Below, piece after piece: positions 14,237-23,900 of a stretch of DNA of 40,084 nucleotides; the stretch's first letter is position 1, and every line of letters starts with the position of its first letter. A program made the position numbers and the translations under genes. This stretch comes from Iphinoe sp. HA4291-MV1 (lineage in GTDB: Bacteria > Cyanobacteriota > Cyanobacteriia > Cyanobacteriales > Nostocaceae): NCBI GenBank assembly GCA_019359415.1, contig JAHHHH010000071.1:1-40084 (forward strand). The letters run 5' to 3'. The notes beneath the pieces were generated by a model that saw only the letters and a program-made list of their open reading frames with translations, was not told the DNA's origin and did no database searches.

Positions 14237-16819
14237 TTACTGTGCTTCACCAATAAAAATGAATGCTGCCCAGTCACTTGGATTAGGATATTTCTTTCTA
14301 GTTTCCAACATCGCTTGTCTTAATGCACGCGCTTTATCAGGATTATTTCGTAATTGACGATAAAATTCCGGCATCAGAAACGCTGTAGATTCATCTGGTA
14401 CTTGCCACAAAGATGCGACAATACTGGGAGTACCAGCGCTGATGAACGCACGTGGCAAACCAATCACGCCATCTCCAGTGATGCGTCCCCAGCCAGTATC
14501 GCAAGCACTCAAGACAACTAACTCGGCATTTAACTTTAACTTTAAAACTTCATTGGCGCTGAGTAAACCATCATCTTTACCAGAAGGAGCGAGTGCTACT
14601 ACCCCTGGTATTCCTGGCTCATCTATATTATCGAGTAAACCGTGAGTCGCCAGGTGAATGAATCTTGCTCTGGATATTTGTTGTTGAACAGCAGCTTTGG
14701 TTGCTCCTTTACCCACGAGCGGTTGAGTGTTGAAAAGCCCAGCAATGATTTTCGCTTCTGTTTCTGCGTGGGGTAAGGGCTTGAGTGGTTCTGGTGGTTC
14801 TCCAATTTTAGGAGAAACCTTGGGCATGGTGGGATTACCGACAATTAAGACTGAGTTTGCTTGAGCAGTTTGCTGTAATTTCAGTCGTTTTTGGTGAGTG
14901 AGTTCAAGTACTTGAATGGAGGGAGCAATTAATATAGTATGATTTTCAATCAAGAATTTCTCATTCTGGTCTTGCAGAGCAGCGAAAGGAATTAAGAATA
15001 GGGATTCATGGGGGATGAAGATAACACGGGAGTCAGGATTGGTTGGTAGTTCGGTTGCAATGGGTTGAATTAGTAACTTGTACATTTGCTTGAGACAACT
15101 GTTACCCCGACAGCCGAGAGGACGTACTGTCTGTGTCGTCTCTAATGGAAATGCGTTATCTGTTGTTGTTTTGAGGGTAGAACGAGTCTGGCGAACTAAG
15201 CCATTAATCACATTATTTGCCACGCCGCGCCCTTCAGCTACAGTTGCAGCAGCAGTGCGTGTATCCTCTGCGACGCTGCCCAACTTGGTTTCCTTGATGT
15301 CAACTTTGTGGAAGGTAATTTTGCCAGTTGGTTTGATAACCCAAATATATAAGTCATTCAAAGCAATTGAATATTCAATCAGAGTGGCGTTTTGTTGTTT
15401 GGCAATCTGTTGGATTTGTTCAATATTAGGTGGAGCAGATGAAGATTGTTGACGGGCTGCAAGTAACTCTGCAAAAGCTCGTGTTCTACCAAGTTCTGCA
15501 ATTTCTAGAGCTTGCGTTGTTTGATTTTGAGCAATCAGGGCTTGTTGCAGCAGGCGGTAGGAATTAGCTTGGGTTTCAAAAATGGAGACTTTGAATGCGT
15601 CGTTATCGCCTAAGCTCGCTCGTAGGGATTCCCGGACAGCAATTGCGTTGCGAAGGTTTGTTTCGGCGGCTTTTGGGTTGTTAGAATCGAGCAGGGTAGC
15701 TCCCAGATTGTTTAGAGATTTCCCCTCACCTTGTTTATCACCGATAGCCCTGGCGATTGTCAACCACTGCTGCTGGTACTGTATCGCCTGTTTGTAGTCA
15801 CCGAGTGAGGAGTAAGCATTTCCCAGATTGCCCAGAGATGCCCCCTCACCAAGTTTATCACCGAGAGCCCTTAGGATTACCAAACTCTGCTGATGGTACT
15901 GTATCGCCTGTTTGTAGTCTCCGAGTGAGTAGTAAGCAATTCCCAGATTGCCCAGAGATTGCCCCTCACCTTGTTTATCACCGAGAGCCCTGGAGATTGC
16001 CAAACTTTGCTGCTGGTACTGTATCGCCTGTTTGTAGTCTCCGAGTGAGTCGTAAGCAAGTCCCAGATTGCCTAGAGATGCCCCCTCACTTTGTTTATTA
16101 CCGATAGCTCTGGCGATTGACAAACTCTGCTGCTGGTACTGTATTGCCTGTTTGTAGTCACCGAGTGATAAGTAAGCAATTCCCAGATTGTTCAGAGATT
16201 GCCCCTCACCTTGTTTATCACCGAGAGCCCTGGAGATTGACAAACTTTGCTGCTGGTACTGTATCGCCAGTTTGTAGTCTCCGAGTGAGTAGTAAGCTAC
16301 TCCCAGATTGTTTAGAGATGCCCCCTCACCTTGTTTATCACCGATAGCTCTGGCGATTGACAAACTTTGCTGCTGGTACTGTATCGCCTGTTTGTAGTCA
16401 CCGAGTGAGTCGTAAGCAATTCCCAGACTGCCCAGAGCATTCCCCTCACCTTGTTTATCACCGATAGCTCTGGCGATTGCCAAACTCTGCTGATAGTACT
16501 GTATCGCCTGTTTGTAGTCACCGAGTGATTTGTAAGCTACTCCCAGATTGCCTAGAGCTTTCCCCTCACCTTTTCTATCTTTGATGCTTTGGTAAATCTG
16601 CAACGCTTGCTGGTAAGAATGCAACGCTGCTTGAAACTGGCTAGTATCAAACTGCTTGTTGCCTTGCTCAAAGAATCTGTCTGCTTCTTCTTTGAGGGAG
16701 TTTGTGCTTTGAGCGAATACCCGCATTGACACAGACAGCACTCCTGTAGAGATGAATGGTGCTGTGCTACTGGCGAACAGTGCTATCAATGTTGCAAGGC
16801 TAATGCTTCTCAACTGCAT
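14237..16819 (-). CDS. Secreted TPR-CHAT protease-like protein, copy 2 (7 TPRs)
   Basis: 860 residues with the same plan as its neighbours: a signal peptide ending VFAQ (residue 37), seven 40-residue TPRs (88-367), a linker, and a CHAT domain with His726 (IHLATHG) and Cys773 (LSACDTG). Its length differs from copies 1 and 3 by almost exactly four repeat units, so repeat-number change accounts for nearly all the difference. The last 290 or so codons are almost identical to copy 1, while the first 10 residues (MQLRSISLAT) and upstream DNA differ. It lies 133 bp downstream of the DUF928 gene on the same strand and is probably co-transcribed with it. The copies may act on the same target with different TPR-determined partners. 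Confidence 0.9.
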   Translation of the reverse strand: MQLRSISLATLIALFASSTAPFISTGVLSVSMRVFAQSTNSLKEEADRFFEQGNKQFDTSQFQAALHSYQQALQIYQSIKDRKGEGKALGNLGVAYKSLGDYKQAIQYYQQSLAIARAIGDKQGEGNALGSLGIAYDSLGDYKQAIQYQQQSLSIARAIGDKQGEGASLNNLGVAYYSLGDYKLAIQYQQQSLSISRALGDKQGEGQSLNNLGIAYLSLGDYKQAIQYQQQSLSIARAIGNKQSEGASLGNLGLAYDSLGDYKQAIQYQQQSLAISRALGDKQGEGQSLGNLGIAYYSLGDYKQAIQYHQQSLVILRALGDKLGEGASLGNLGNAYSSLGDYKQAIQYQQQWLTIARAIGDKQGEGKSLNNLGATLLDSNNPKAAETNLRNAIAVRESLRASLGDNDAFKVSIFETQANSYRLLQQALIAQNQTTQALEIAELGRTRAFAELLAARQQSSSAPPNIEQIQQIAKQQNATLIEYSIALNDLYIWVIKPTGKITFHKVDIKETKLGSVAEDTRTAAATVAEGRGVANNVINGLVRQTRSTLKTTTDNAFPLETTQTVRPLGCRGNSCLKQMYKLLIQPIATELPTNPDSRVIFIPHESLFLIPFAALQDQNEKFLIENHTILIAPSIQVLELTHQKRLKLQQTAQANSVLIVGNPTMPKVSPKIGEPPEPLKPLPHAETEAKIIAGLFNTQPLVGKGATKAAVQQQISRARFIHLATHGLLDNIDEPGIPGVVALAPSGKDDGLLSANEVLKLKLNAELVVLSACDTGWGRITGDGVIGLPRAFISAGTPSIVASLWQVPDESTAFLMPEFYRQLRNNPDKARALRQAMLETRKKYPNPSDWAAFIFIGEAQ
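15719..16558. repeat. Seven tandem 120-bp repeats encoding TPRs (copy 2)
   Basis: Same 120-bp unit as in the neighbouring genes, with small differences (for example GTAGTCACCGAG in some units). Unit boundaries coincide with the protein repeat. Confidence 0.9.
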
Positions 16820-16952
16820 ATTTTCCTGTTTTTCTAATTTCTGCTGTTGTTTTCATGCCAAGTTGCGTTCTGTTGTAGTTTGCGGTTAGGGGAGATTGCT
16901 TCCCTCCACTGCGTTTCGGTCGCAATGACGTGTTACGTTTCATTTAGTTGCT

Positions 16953-17756
16953 CTACTTCTCATCAGTGCGGGTAGGAAGGGAATAAGGCGTCCAAGTCTG
17001 TGGAGCATTTTTAGGTAAACCCATTAATTGCAAGACGTTAGCCCAATCTGTCTTTACTTGTATATCCTGTGGATTGCTGCTTTGAAGTTCAGCTAGAGCA
17101 GTCAGTGTTTCGTACCACAGTTTGGCGTCAGTATAGACAGAGACGCGCTCTTTTGGTGATGTTGTTTTCAACTGAGTGCTTAAGGCTGAACTCACAGGAA
17201 TGCGCTGTAATCTCCCGTTGACAATTGCATCAGCAGCACGATTCTCTTGATTGCAGATTGCAGAAAAAACCCAACGGTACTCGTTACCTTCTTTCAGGGC
17301 GGGTATTGTTTTTGGTAGTTGAAGGTTAATAATTCCTGGTTGCTGTTTGAGCCGAAAGGTTGCAGAATAAACTTCTTTGTCTTGGCTGTCGAGAAGAACG
17401 AACTCTGTATTCAAGCGAGAAACAGACAAGTCGGGAATATAAAACCAAAAGGTAGGACGTTCACTGATTGTTTGTTCAACGAAAGGAATTCCTTTCTCAG
17501 TTGAGGGTACTAAAGCTACAATTTGTTGATTTAAATTAGAACAGCGTCCCCGTACTGCTCCTCCTCGCTGAACACCCTTAACGACTCCGCCTGGGCGAGC
17601 GCCAAAGAAAAAACGTTTTATTTTTTCAGTCAAATTCGGGCTGCGTTGTGATTGTTGTGCTTGAGCAGATGGTAAGCTTTGCAGCGAATGAGCCAATATT
17701 AAGCTTAGAAGACAAGCAAGAGTTACTTTTTGAGTCGTTGATATATATCGGTTCAT
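16953..17756 (-). CDS. DUF928 family secreted protein
   Basis: 267 residues. A signal peptide covers residues 1-34 (hydrophobic LACLLSLILAHSL, cleavage after AQA). The rest matches the cyanobacterial DUF928 family as I know it: a basic RGG-type segment with a conserved Cys (VRGRCSNL), LVPSTEKG, the motif FWFYIPDL, a beta-rich middle, EYRWVFSAICN, then a helical C-terminus with KLWYETLTALAEL. DUF928 proteins are exported and of unknown function, and they often lie next to CHAT and CHASE2 genes. Here the gene sits between a CHASE2 sensor (129 bp upstream) and TPR-CHAT copy 2 on the same strand, which supports a role in one extracytoplasmic system. Partner or substrate of the secreted CHAT proteins is an inference. 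Confidence 0.85.
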   Translation of the reverse strand: MNRYISTTQKVTLACLLSLILAHSLQSLPSAQAQQSQRSPNLTEKIKRFFFGARPGGVVKGVQRGGAVRGRCSNLNQQIVALVPSTEKGIPFVEQTISERPTFWFYIPDLSVSRLNTEFVLLDSQDKEVYSATFRLKQQPGIINLQLPKTIPALKEGNEYRWVFSAICNQENRAADAIVNGRLQRIPVSSALSTQLKTTSPKERVSVYTDAKLWYETLTALAELQSSNPQDIQVKTDWANVLQLMGLPKNAPQTWTPYSLPTRTDEK

Positions 17757-17885
17757 TGGTTATTGTTTATTTTATTACTTAATACATGCTCTGTTTGGGC
17801 GATCGCGGAAAAGTTGTTTATATTTATTACCTTTAACAGCAAGAAGGCTCACACTGTACCTGTACTCAGATGGGTGTTGGGTAGT

Positions 17886-19547
17886 TCACTTATACATATT
17901 CTGTTGGGGCGATGATGCAAGCGTCCGCCGGGAGGGCGATCGCCCAAAAAAAGAAATAATATATATGACTACAGAACTCGTACCGATGAGAGCTAATGCA
18001 GGTGGGATGAGTGGTATCCAAACACTGGCAACTGCGAAACTTAGCCAACAGGTAATGTATAATACTGAAAGTCCACAACCTATGGCTATGACTAGGGGCT
18101 TGAATGGACGCCAGTAGCAAGCTAAGACGCCACCTATCAAAGACCAACTCCAAATCCAAAGAATTTCTCCGCCTTGTGACCAAACAGACAAGAGTGGTCG
18201 TTTATTAAGTACAGTACTGAGAATTTGACTTATCATGTGCGCATGTACCATGACACCGCTGAGTGTACCATAAGGTGTAGACCAATGGTCAGGAGGTCCT
18301 TGTTGCTCGGCGTAACTACCTATTAAGATAATCTTGTCGCGCACATCCTCATCTTTGAAGTTATTATTTAAAATTTCTTCCAGTGTTAACTCTTGGGCAA
18401 CTTTGCCAGAACTTGTGGCGCGATAATTTAATAAGACTTGGAAGCCAGAAGCGTCTACGTCTTGATAACCTCCAGCAAATGGTTGCAGTTGAGGGAAGAC
18501 GACGCCTCCCAATTGCAGATTATTTCTAGACTTGAGGGGGTTTTGATAGTTAGTGTTTTTTCCCAACTCCTGTTCTAAATAACGACGCGCTAGCATGAAG
18601 CTGAAAGATTCTTGTGTGCTACACTTAGCTCCTGATACCGAATCTTGAACCATAAGATGGCGACGTATAGTATCATCTGTGTCTGAGACGAAATCACTAA
18701 AACTAATATTTTTTGGAGATACTTCCTTTGGTGGGGCTACTTCTTTTTGTGGATTCCCTTGCGCGTCGATTGTGGGTACTTTGCAGACGGTAATAATGTT
18801 GTTTTGTCTTAGTCGTTTTAATAAACCTGGTATATTGGAGTCAGCAGAAAAGGGACGATATAAATCTATTCCAATGAGTCTTGGTTTGTGTTGCTCCAGC
18901 TTTTCTAGCAAACGGTTAAGAGAAGGGTCTGGCAATGAGCCTCCTTTCTCTCCTCTTGTATCTTGTGCTAGGATATCTTCATCTGTAATTTTAACTATCA
19001 GCAGGCGTTTATCGATACCTTCATCAGGTCGCAGTTGGATGAAGTGGTCAAAGGTTTTCAATTCTAACCATTCTAATACACCAAAAAAGCGCAGTCCTAT
19101 CAGTGCAACTGTGACTGTGAGACTTGCTGTGAGCACTGTTTTGAGGTTACTTCTCAGCCAAGAAGTTGGGGAGGATGGAGGAGGGGGGAACGGAGCAGGG
19201 GGCGGAGATGAGAAAGAGCTATTTGAGTTTAGTTCTGGGTTGCGATTAGGGTTGAGTTTGTAGATAATGGCATTTAATTGAGGTGCGTATCCTCCTTCTT
19301 TAAAAGCAAGTTTCAGTTCTTCACAAAGTTTATAAGCAGAGTTTTCTAATTTTCTTGTTTGTAATAAGTCAATCAGTTCTACTGCGAAGTCGTTTGGGGA
19401 AGACGTTGAGATAGCATTCAGTTCTCCTGGGTTGATTCCTATTTCTATGCACAATGCTCTGCGTTTGTCGGGTGCTGCGCGTCCGCTTATTTGTAAAAGT
19501 TTTCTGAGAGTTTCTATATCTGAATTATCTAGGTTTTCTAAGGACAT
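17886..19547 (-). CDS. CHASE2 membrane sensor with N-terminal effector-associated-type domain
   Basis: 553 residues. Residues about 5-100 are a helical domain (NSDIETLRKLL, GINPGEL, DFAVELIDLL) shared with the C-terminus of the CHAT protease upstream. A proline-rich linker follows (SPPPAPFPPPPSS). A membrane helix (VLTASLTVTVALIGLRFFG) leads into a CHASE2 extracytoplasmic domain: LELKTFDHFIQLRP, KITDEDI, RLIGIDLYRPF, IILIGSYAEQQGPPDHWSTP, and the MVHAHMISQIL motif. Two to three membrane helices close the protein, ending in the cytoplasm. CHASE2 normally senses signals for kinases or cyclases. Here no enzymatic output domain is attached. I infer that the N-terminal domain recruits the CHAT protease bearing the matching domain. 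It is the second gene of the trio, 145 bp after the protease gene. Confidence 0.88.
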   Translation of the reverse strand: MSLENLDNSDIETLRKLLQISGRAAPDKRRALCIEIGINPGELNAISTSSPNDFAVELIDLLQTRKLENSAYKLCEELKLAFKEGGYAPQLNAIIYKLNPNRNPELNSNSSFSSPPPAPFPPPPSSPTSWLRSNLKTVLTASLTVTVALIGLRFFGVLEWLELKTFDHFIQLRPDEGIDKRLLIVKITDEDILAQDTRGEKGGSLPDPSLNRLLEKLEQHKPRLIGIDLYRPFSADSNIPGLLKRLRQNNIITVCKVPTIDAQGNPQKEVAPPKEVSPKNISFSDFVSDTDDTIRRHLMVQDSVSGAKCSTQESFSFMLARRYLEQELGKNTNYQNPLKSRNNLQLGGVVFPQLQPFAGGYQDVDASGFQVLLNYRATSSGKVAQELTLEEILNNNFKDEDVRDKIILIGSYAEQQGPPDHWSTPYGTLSGVMVHAHMISQILSTVLNKRPLLSVWSQGGEILWIWSWSLIGGVLACYWRPFKPLVIAIGCGLSVLYITCWLSFAVASVWIPLIPPALALIGTSSVVIYIISFFGRSPSRRTLASSPQQNMYK

Positions 19548-19692
19548 ATGATTTTTTTTCTATTTATTTTCACAAACTCAAGCTACTAATATTAATTCTT
19601 TGTAACGATACGCTGAATAATTACACTCCGTTTCCGGCGTCCCTTTTTAGCAACTACGGTGTACACATCTCGCTCAGAACCTCACCCTCGCT

Positions 19693-20637
19693 TTAGGGAT
19701 TGAGTTTAGTTAGAATTGCTTCTAACTTAGAACTGTATCCTCCTCCTTTGAAGTCTGATTCTAGTTTTTTACACAGTTTACAAGTTGTTGTTTGTAATTT
19801 TCTTTTTTGTAATAAATCAATAAGTTCTACGGCAAAGTCGTTTTCGGGAAGTACCCATATAGAACTCAGTTCTCCTGGGTTGATGCCAATTTCTAGACAT
19901 AATGCTCTGCGTCTTTCTGAGGCTGCGCGTCCGCTTAGTTGTAAAAGTTCTCGCAAGGTTTCTATGTCGGAATCGTTGAGTTCTTGTTTGATTTCAACTG
20001 GAGGATTGATTTGTGAATTGATTTGTGAATTGACTGGTGATGGGGATTTGTCTAATGTGTTATTCTTAGCTAGAATGGGAATCTCTCCTTGAGAAAGGTC
20101 TTCTAGTTGAATGGCAACTAAACCTTCGTCGAAAGCTCTTTGAAATATATCTATATTATCTGGATTTATATTATCTGGAGTCTCATAACCTAAAGCGTCA
20201 TAAAAACCTTGAGCGAATGCGATCGCTGGTTTATCTTTAATCTCCTGATTCATGCCAATTGTATAATGAATGTATTGGCTGATGGCTTTGGCTGATTTGG
20301 CTGAATGGCAGGCGTTGAGTAGGACGCAGTTTACGTAAGCGGCGTGCAATTTGAAGAGTTGGGCTAAGCCTTCTGGTGGGACAGGTTTGTTGTTTCCTCC
20401 ATCATCTTCCAGGACTAAGCTACCATCTTCTAACCCGTGTCCGCAGAAGTGGACAATTTGAGGACGTTCTTCGGCGATGGCACGACGAATGTCTTGAGGG
20501 CGTACAGCAGTTCTCATCCGAATTTCAAACATGTCTCGTCTGACGGCTCGTCGGATGGCTTCTTCTATTTCGCGGATTTCTTTATCTAAGCGTAAGCCGT
20601 GGGGAATGGCTGTTAGGATGAGTACTTTTTGTGGCAT
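19693..20637 (-). CDS. CHAT protease with C-terminal effector-associated-type domain
   Basis: 314 residues, no signal peptide, so cytoplasmic. Residues 1-190 are a compact CHAT domain: KVLILTA start, RPQIVHFCGHG with His67, VNCVLLNACHS with Cys110, and AIAFAQGFYDALG. The caspase-like dyad is intact. A low-complexity linker (SPVNSQINSQINPP) precedes residues about 220-314, a helical domain that aligns almost without gaps with the N-terminus of the CHASE2 protein next door (both have SDIETLR, SGRAA, GINPGEL, DFAVELIDLLQ, KLNP). Such effector-associated domains are known from cyanobacterial and other conflict systems as homotypic couplers between sensor and effector. I infer signalling from CHASE2 to this protease at the membrane. 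It is the first gene of the trio. Its promoter probably lies in the repeat-rich 319-bp gap upstream. Confidence 0.88.
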   Translation of the reverse strand: MPQKVLILTAIPHGLRLDKEIREIEEAIRRAVRRDMFEIRMRTAVRPQDIRRAIAEERPQIVHFCGHGLEDGSLVLEDDGGNNKPVPPEGLAQLFKLHAAYVNCVLLNACHSAKSAKAISQYIHYTIGMNQEIKDKPAIAFAQGFYDALGYETPDNINPDNIDIFQRAFDEGLVAIQLEDLSQGEIPILAKNNTLDKSPSPVNSQINSQINPPVEIKQELNDSDIETLRELLQLSGRAASERRRALCLEIGINPGELSSIWVLPENDFAVELIDLLQKRKLQTTTCKLCKKLESDFKGGGYSSKLEAILTKLNP

Positions 20638-20655
20638 TGGCTAGACTCTTGTTAT

Positions 20656-20755
20656 ATCAGTGAACAGTGAACAGTGAACAGTTATCAATGAACAGTTATC
20701 AATGAACAGTTATCAATGAACAGTTATCAATGAACAGTTATCAATGAACAGTGAA
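20656..20755. repeat. Short tandem repeats (GTGAACA / TTATCAATGAACAG)
   Basis: Three heptamer copies of CAGTGAA are followed by at least five 14-bp units of TTATCAATGAACAG, ending in GTGAAC. This is a Nostoc-type short tandem repeat block located just upstream of the CHAT protease gene. Confidence 0.85.
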
Positions 20756-20756
20756 C

Positions 20757-20850
20757 GGGAGCATTCCAAATGTGCGAATTGCCCCTCAGACTGGAAGTCT
20801 GGGGCTATACAAACCAAGTCCGCCTGCGCGGACTACTCCTTTTAAGGTAT
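20757..20850. repeat. Dispersed intergenic repeats upstream of the CHAT gene
   Basis: The block begins with GGGAGCATTCCAAATGT, also found at 33271. It continues with the palindromic CAGACTGGAAGTCTG, GGGGCTATACAAACCAAGTC and the hairpin GTCCGCCTGCGCGGAC. A relative of the last two occurs at 25990-26035. These are typical cyanobacterial intergenic repeats and give no gene. Confidence 0.6.
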
Positions 20851-20955
20851 AAGAATTATCTATAATGATTTACTCCTCTTTCTGTGTCCTCTGTTCCTCT
20901 GCGGTTAAAAACAAGTGTTCTTGCTGATAAGTGATAACTGTTAACTGTTAAATGA

Positions 20956-23900
20956 CTACTCAGCTTCACCAATGAAAATGAATGCAGCCCAGTCACTGGG
21001 ATTAGGATATTTCTTTCTAGTTTCCAACATCGCTTGTCTTAATGCACGCGCTTTATCAGGATTATTTCGTAATTGACGATAAAATTCTGGCATCAGAAGT
21101 GACGTAGATTCATCTGGTACTTGCCACAAAGATGCGACAATACTGGGAGTACCAGCGCTGATGAACGCACGTGGCAAACCAATCACGCCATCTCCAGTGA
21201 TGCGTCCCCATCCAGTATCGCAAGCACTCAAGACAACTAACTCGGCATTTAACTTTAACTTTAAAACTTCATTGGCGCTGAGTAAACCATCATCTTTACC
21301 AGAAGGAGCGAGTGCTACTACTCCTGGTATTCCTGGCTCGTCTATATTATCGAGTAAACCGTGGGTAGCCAGGTGAATGAATCTTGCTCTGGATATTTGT
21401 TGTTGAACAGCAGCTTTGGTTGCTCCTTTACCCACGAGCGGTTGAGTGTTGAAAAGTCCAGCAATCATTTTCGCTTCCGTTTCTGCATGGGGTAAGGGCT
21501 TGAGTTGTTCTGGTGGTTCTCCAATTTTAGGAGAAACCTTGGGCATGGTGGGATTACCGACAATTAAGACTGAGTTTGCTTGAGCAGTTTGCTGTAATTT
21601 CAGTCGTTTTTGGTGAGTGAGTTCAAGTACTTGAATGGAGGGAGCAATTAATATAGTATGATTTTCAATCAAGAATTTCTCATTCTCGTCTTGCAGAGCA
21701 GCGAAAGGAATTAAGAATAGGGATTCATGGGGGATGAAGATAACACGGGAGTCAGGATTGGTTGGTAGTTCAGTTGCAATGGGTTGAATTAGTAACTTGT
21801 ACATTTGCTTGAGACAACTGTTACCCCGACAGCCGGGAGGACGTACTTTCTCTGTTATATCTGGTGGGGATATGTTATCAGTTGTTGTTTTGAGGGTAGA
21901 ACGAGTTTCGCGAACCAAGTTTGTAATGACATTATTTGCCACACCGCGCCCTTCCGCCAAAGTTGCAGCAGCAGCGCGTGTATCCTCTGCGATATTGTCT
22001 AACTTGGTTTCCTTGATGTCAACTTTGTGGAAGGTAATTTTGCCAGTTGGTTTGATAACCCAAATATATAAATCATCCCAAGCAATTGAATATTCAACCA
22101 GAGTGGCGTTTTGTTGTTTGGCAATTTGTTGGATTCGCTCAAGATTAGGTGGAGCAGATGAAGATTGTTGACGCGCTGCAAGTAACTCTGCAAAAGCTCG
22201 TGCTCTACCAAGTTCGGCAATTTCTAGAGCTTGCGTTGTTTGATTTTGAGCAATGAGGGCTTGTTGCAGCAGGCGGTAGGAATTAGCTTGGGTTTCAAAA
22301 ATGGAGACTTTGAATGCGTCGTTATCGCCTAAGCTCGCTCGCATGGATTCCCAGACTGCAATTGCCTTGCGGAGGTTTGTTTCGGCGGCTTTTGGGTTGT
22401 TAGAATTGAGCAGGGCAAATCCTAGATTGTTTAGAGATTGCCCCTCACCAAGTTTATCACCGATAGCTCTGGCGATTGACAAACTCTGCTGCTGGTACTG
22501 TATCGCCTGTTTGTAGTCTCCGAGTGAGCGGTAAGCAATTCCCAGATTGCCCAGAGATGCCCCCTCACCAAGTTTATCACCGATCGCCCTTTTGATTGAC
22601 AAACTTTGCTGCTGGTACTGTATCGCCTGTTTGTAGTCTCCGAGTGAGTAGTAAGCAAGTCCCAGATTGCCCAGAGCTTTCCCCTCACTTTGTTTATCAC
22701 CGAGAGCCCTGGCGATTGACAAACTCTGCTGCTGGTACTGTATCGCCTGTTTGTAGTCTCCGAGTGAGAAGTAAACATTTCCCAGATTGTTTAGAGATTG
22801 CCCCTCACCAAGTTTATCACCGATAGCTCTGGCGATTGACAAATGTTGCTGATGGTACTGTATCGCCTGTTTGTAGTCTCCGAGTGAGCGGTAAGCAATT
22901 CCCAGATTGCCCAGAGATTGCCCCTCACCTTGTTTATCACCGATCGCCCTTTTGATTGACAAACTCTGCTGCTGGTACTGTATCGCCTGTTTGTAGTCTC
23001 CGAGTGAGCCGTAAGCAAGTCCCAGATTGTTTAGAGAATTCCCCTCGCCTTGTTTATCACCGAGAGCCCTGGCGATTACCAAACTCAGCTGCTGGTACTG
23101 TATCGCCTGTTTATAGTCTCCGAGTGAGTCGTAAGCAGCTCCCAGATTGCCCAGAGATTTCCCCTCACTTTGTTTATCACCGAGAGTCCTAAAGATTGAC
23201 AAACTCAGCTGCTGGTACTGTATCGCCTGTTTGTAATCTCCGAGTGAGTAGTAAGCAAGTCCCAGATTGCCCAGAGAATTCCCCTCACCAAGTTTATCAC
23301 CGATAGCTCTGGCGATTGACAACCACTGCTGCTGGTACTGTATCGCCTGTTTGTAGTCTCCGAGTGAGTAGTAAGCTACTCCCAGATTGCCCAGAGCATT
23401 CCCCTCACTTTGTTTATCACCGATAGCTCTGGCGATTGACAAACTCTGCTGCTGGTACTGTATCGCCTGTTTGTAGTCTCCGAGTGAGCGGTAAGCTACT
23501 CCCAGATTGCCCAGAGATTGCCCCTCACCTTGTTTATCACCGATAGCTCTGGCGATTGACAAACTCTGCTGCTGGTACTGTATCGCCTGTTTGTAGTCTC
23601 CGAGTGAGCCGTAAGCAAGTCCCAGATTGTTTAGAGACGCCCCCTCACCTTGTTTATCACCGATAGCTCTTTTGATTGACAAACTTTGCTGCTGGTACTG
23701 TATCGCCTGTTTGTAGTCTCCGAGTGAGTCGTAAGCAAGTCCCAGATTGCCCAGAGATTGCCCCTCACCTTTTCTATCTTTGATGCTTTGGTAAATCTTC
23801 AATGCTTGTTGGTAAGAATGCAACGCTGCTTGAAACTGGCTAGTCTTAAACTGTTGGTTACCTTGCTTTATCAGCTTATCTGCTTCTTCTTTGAGGGAGT

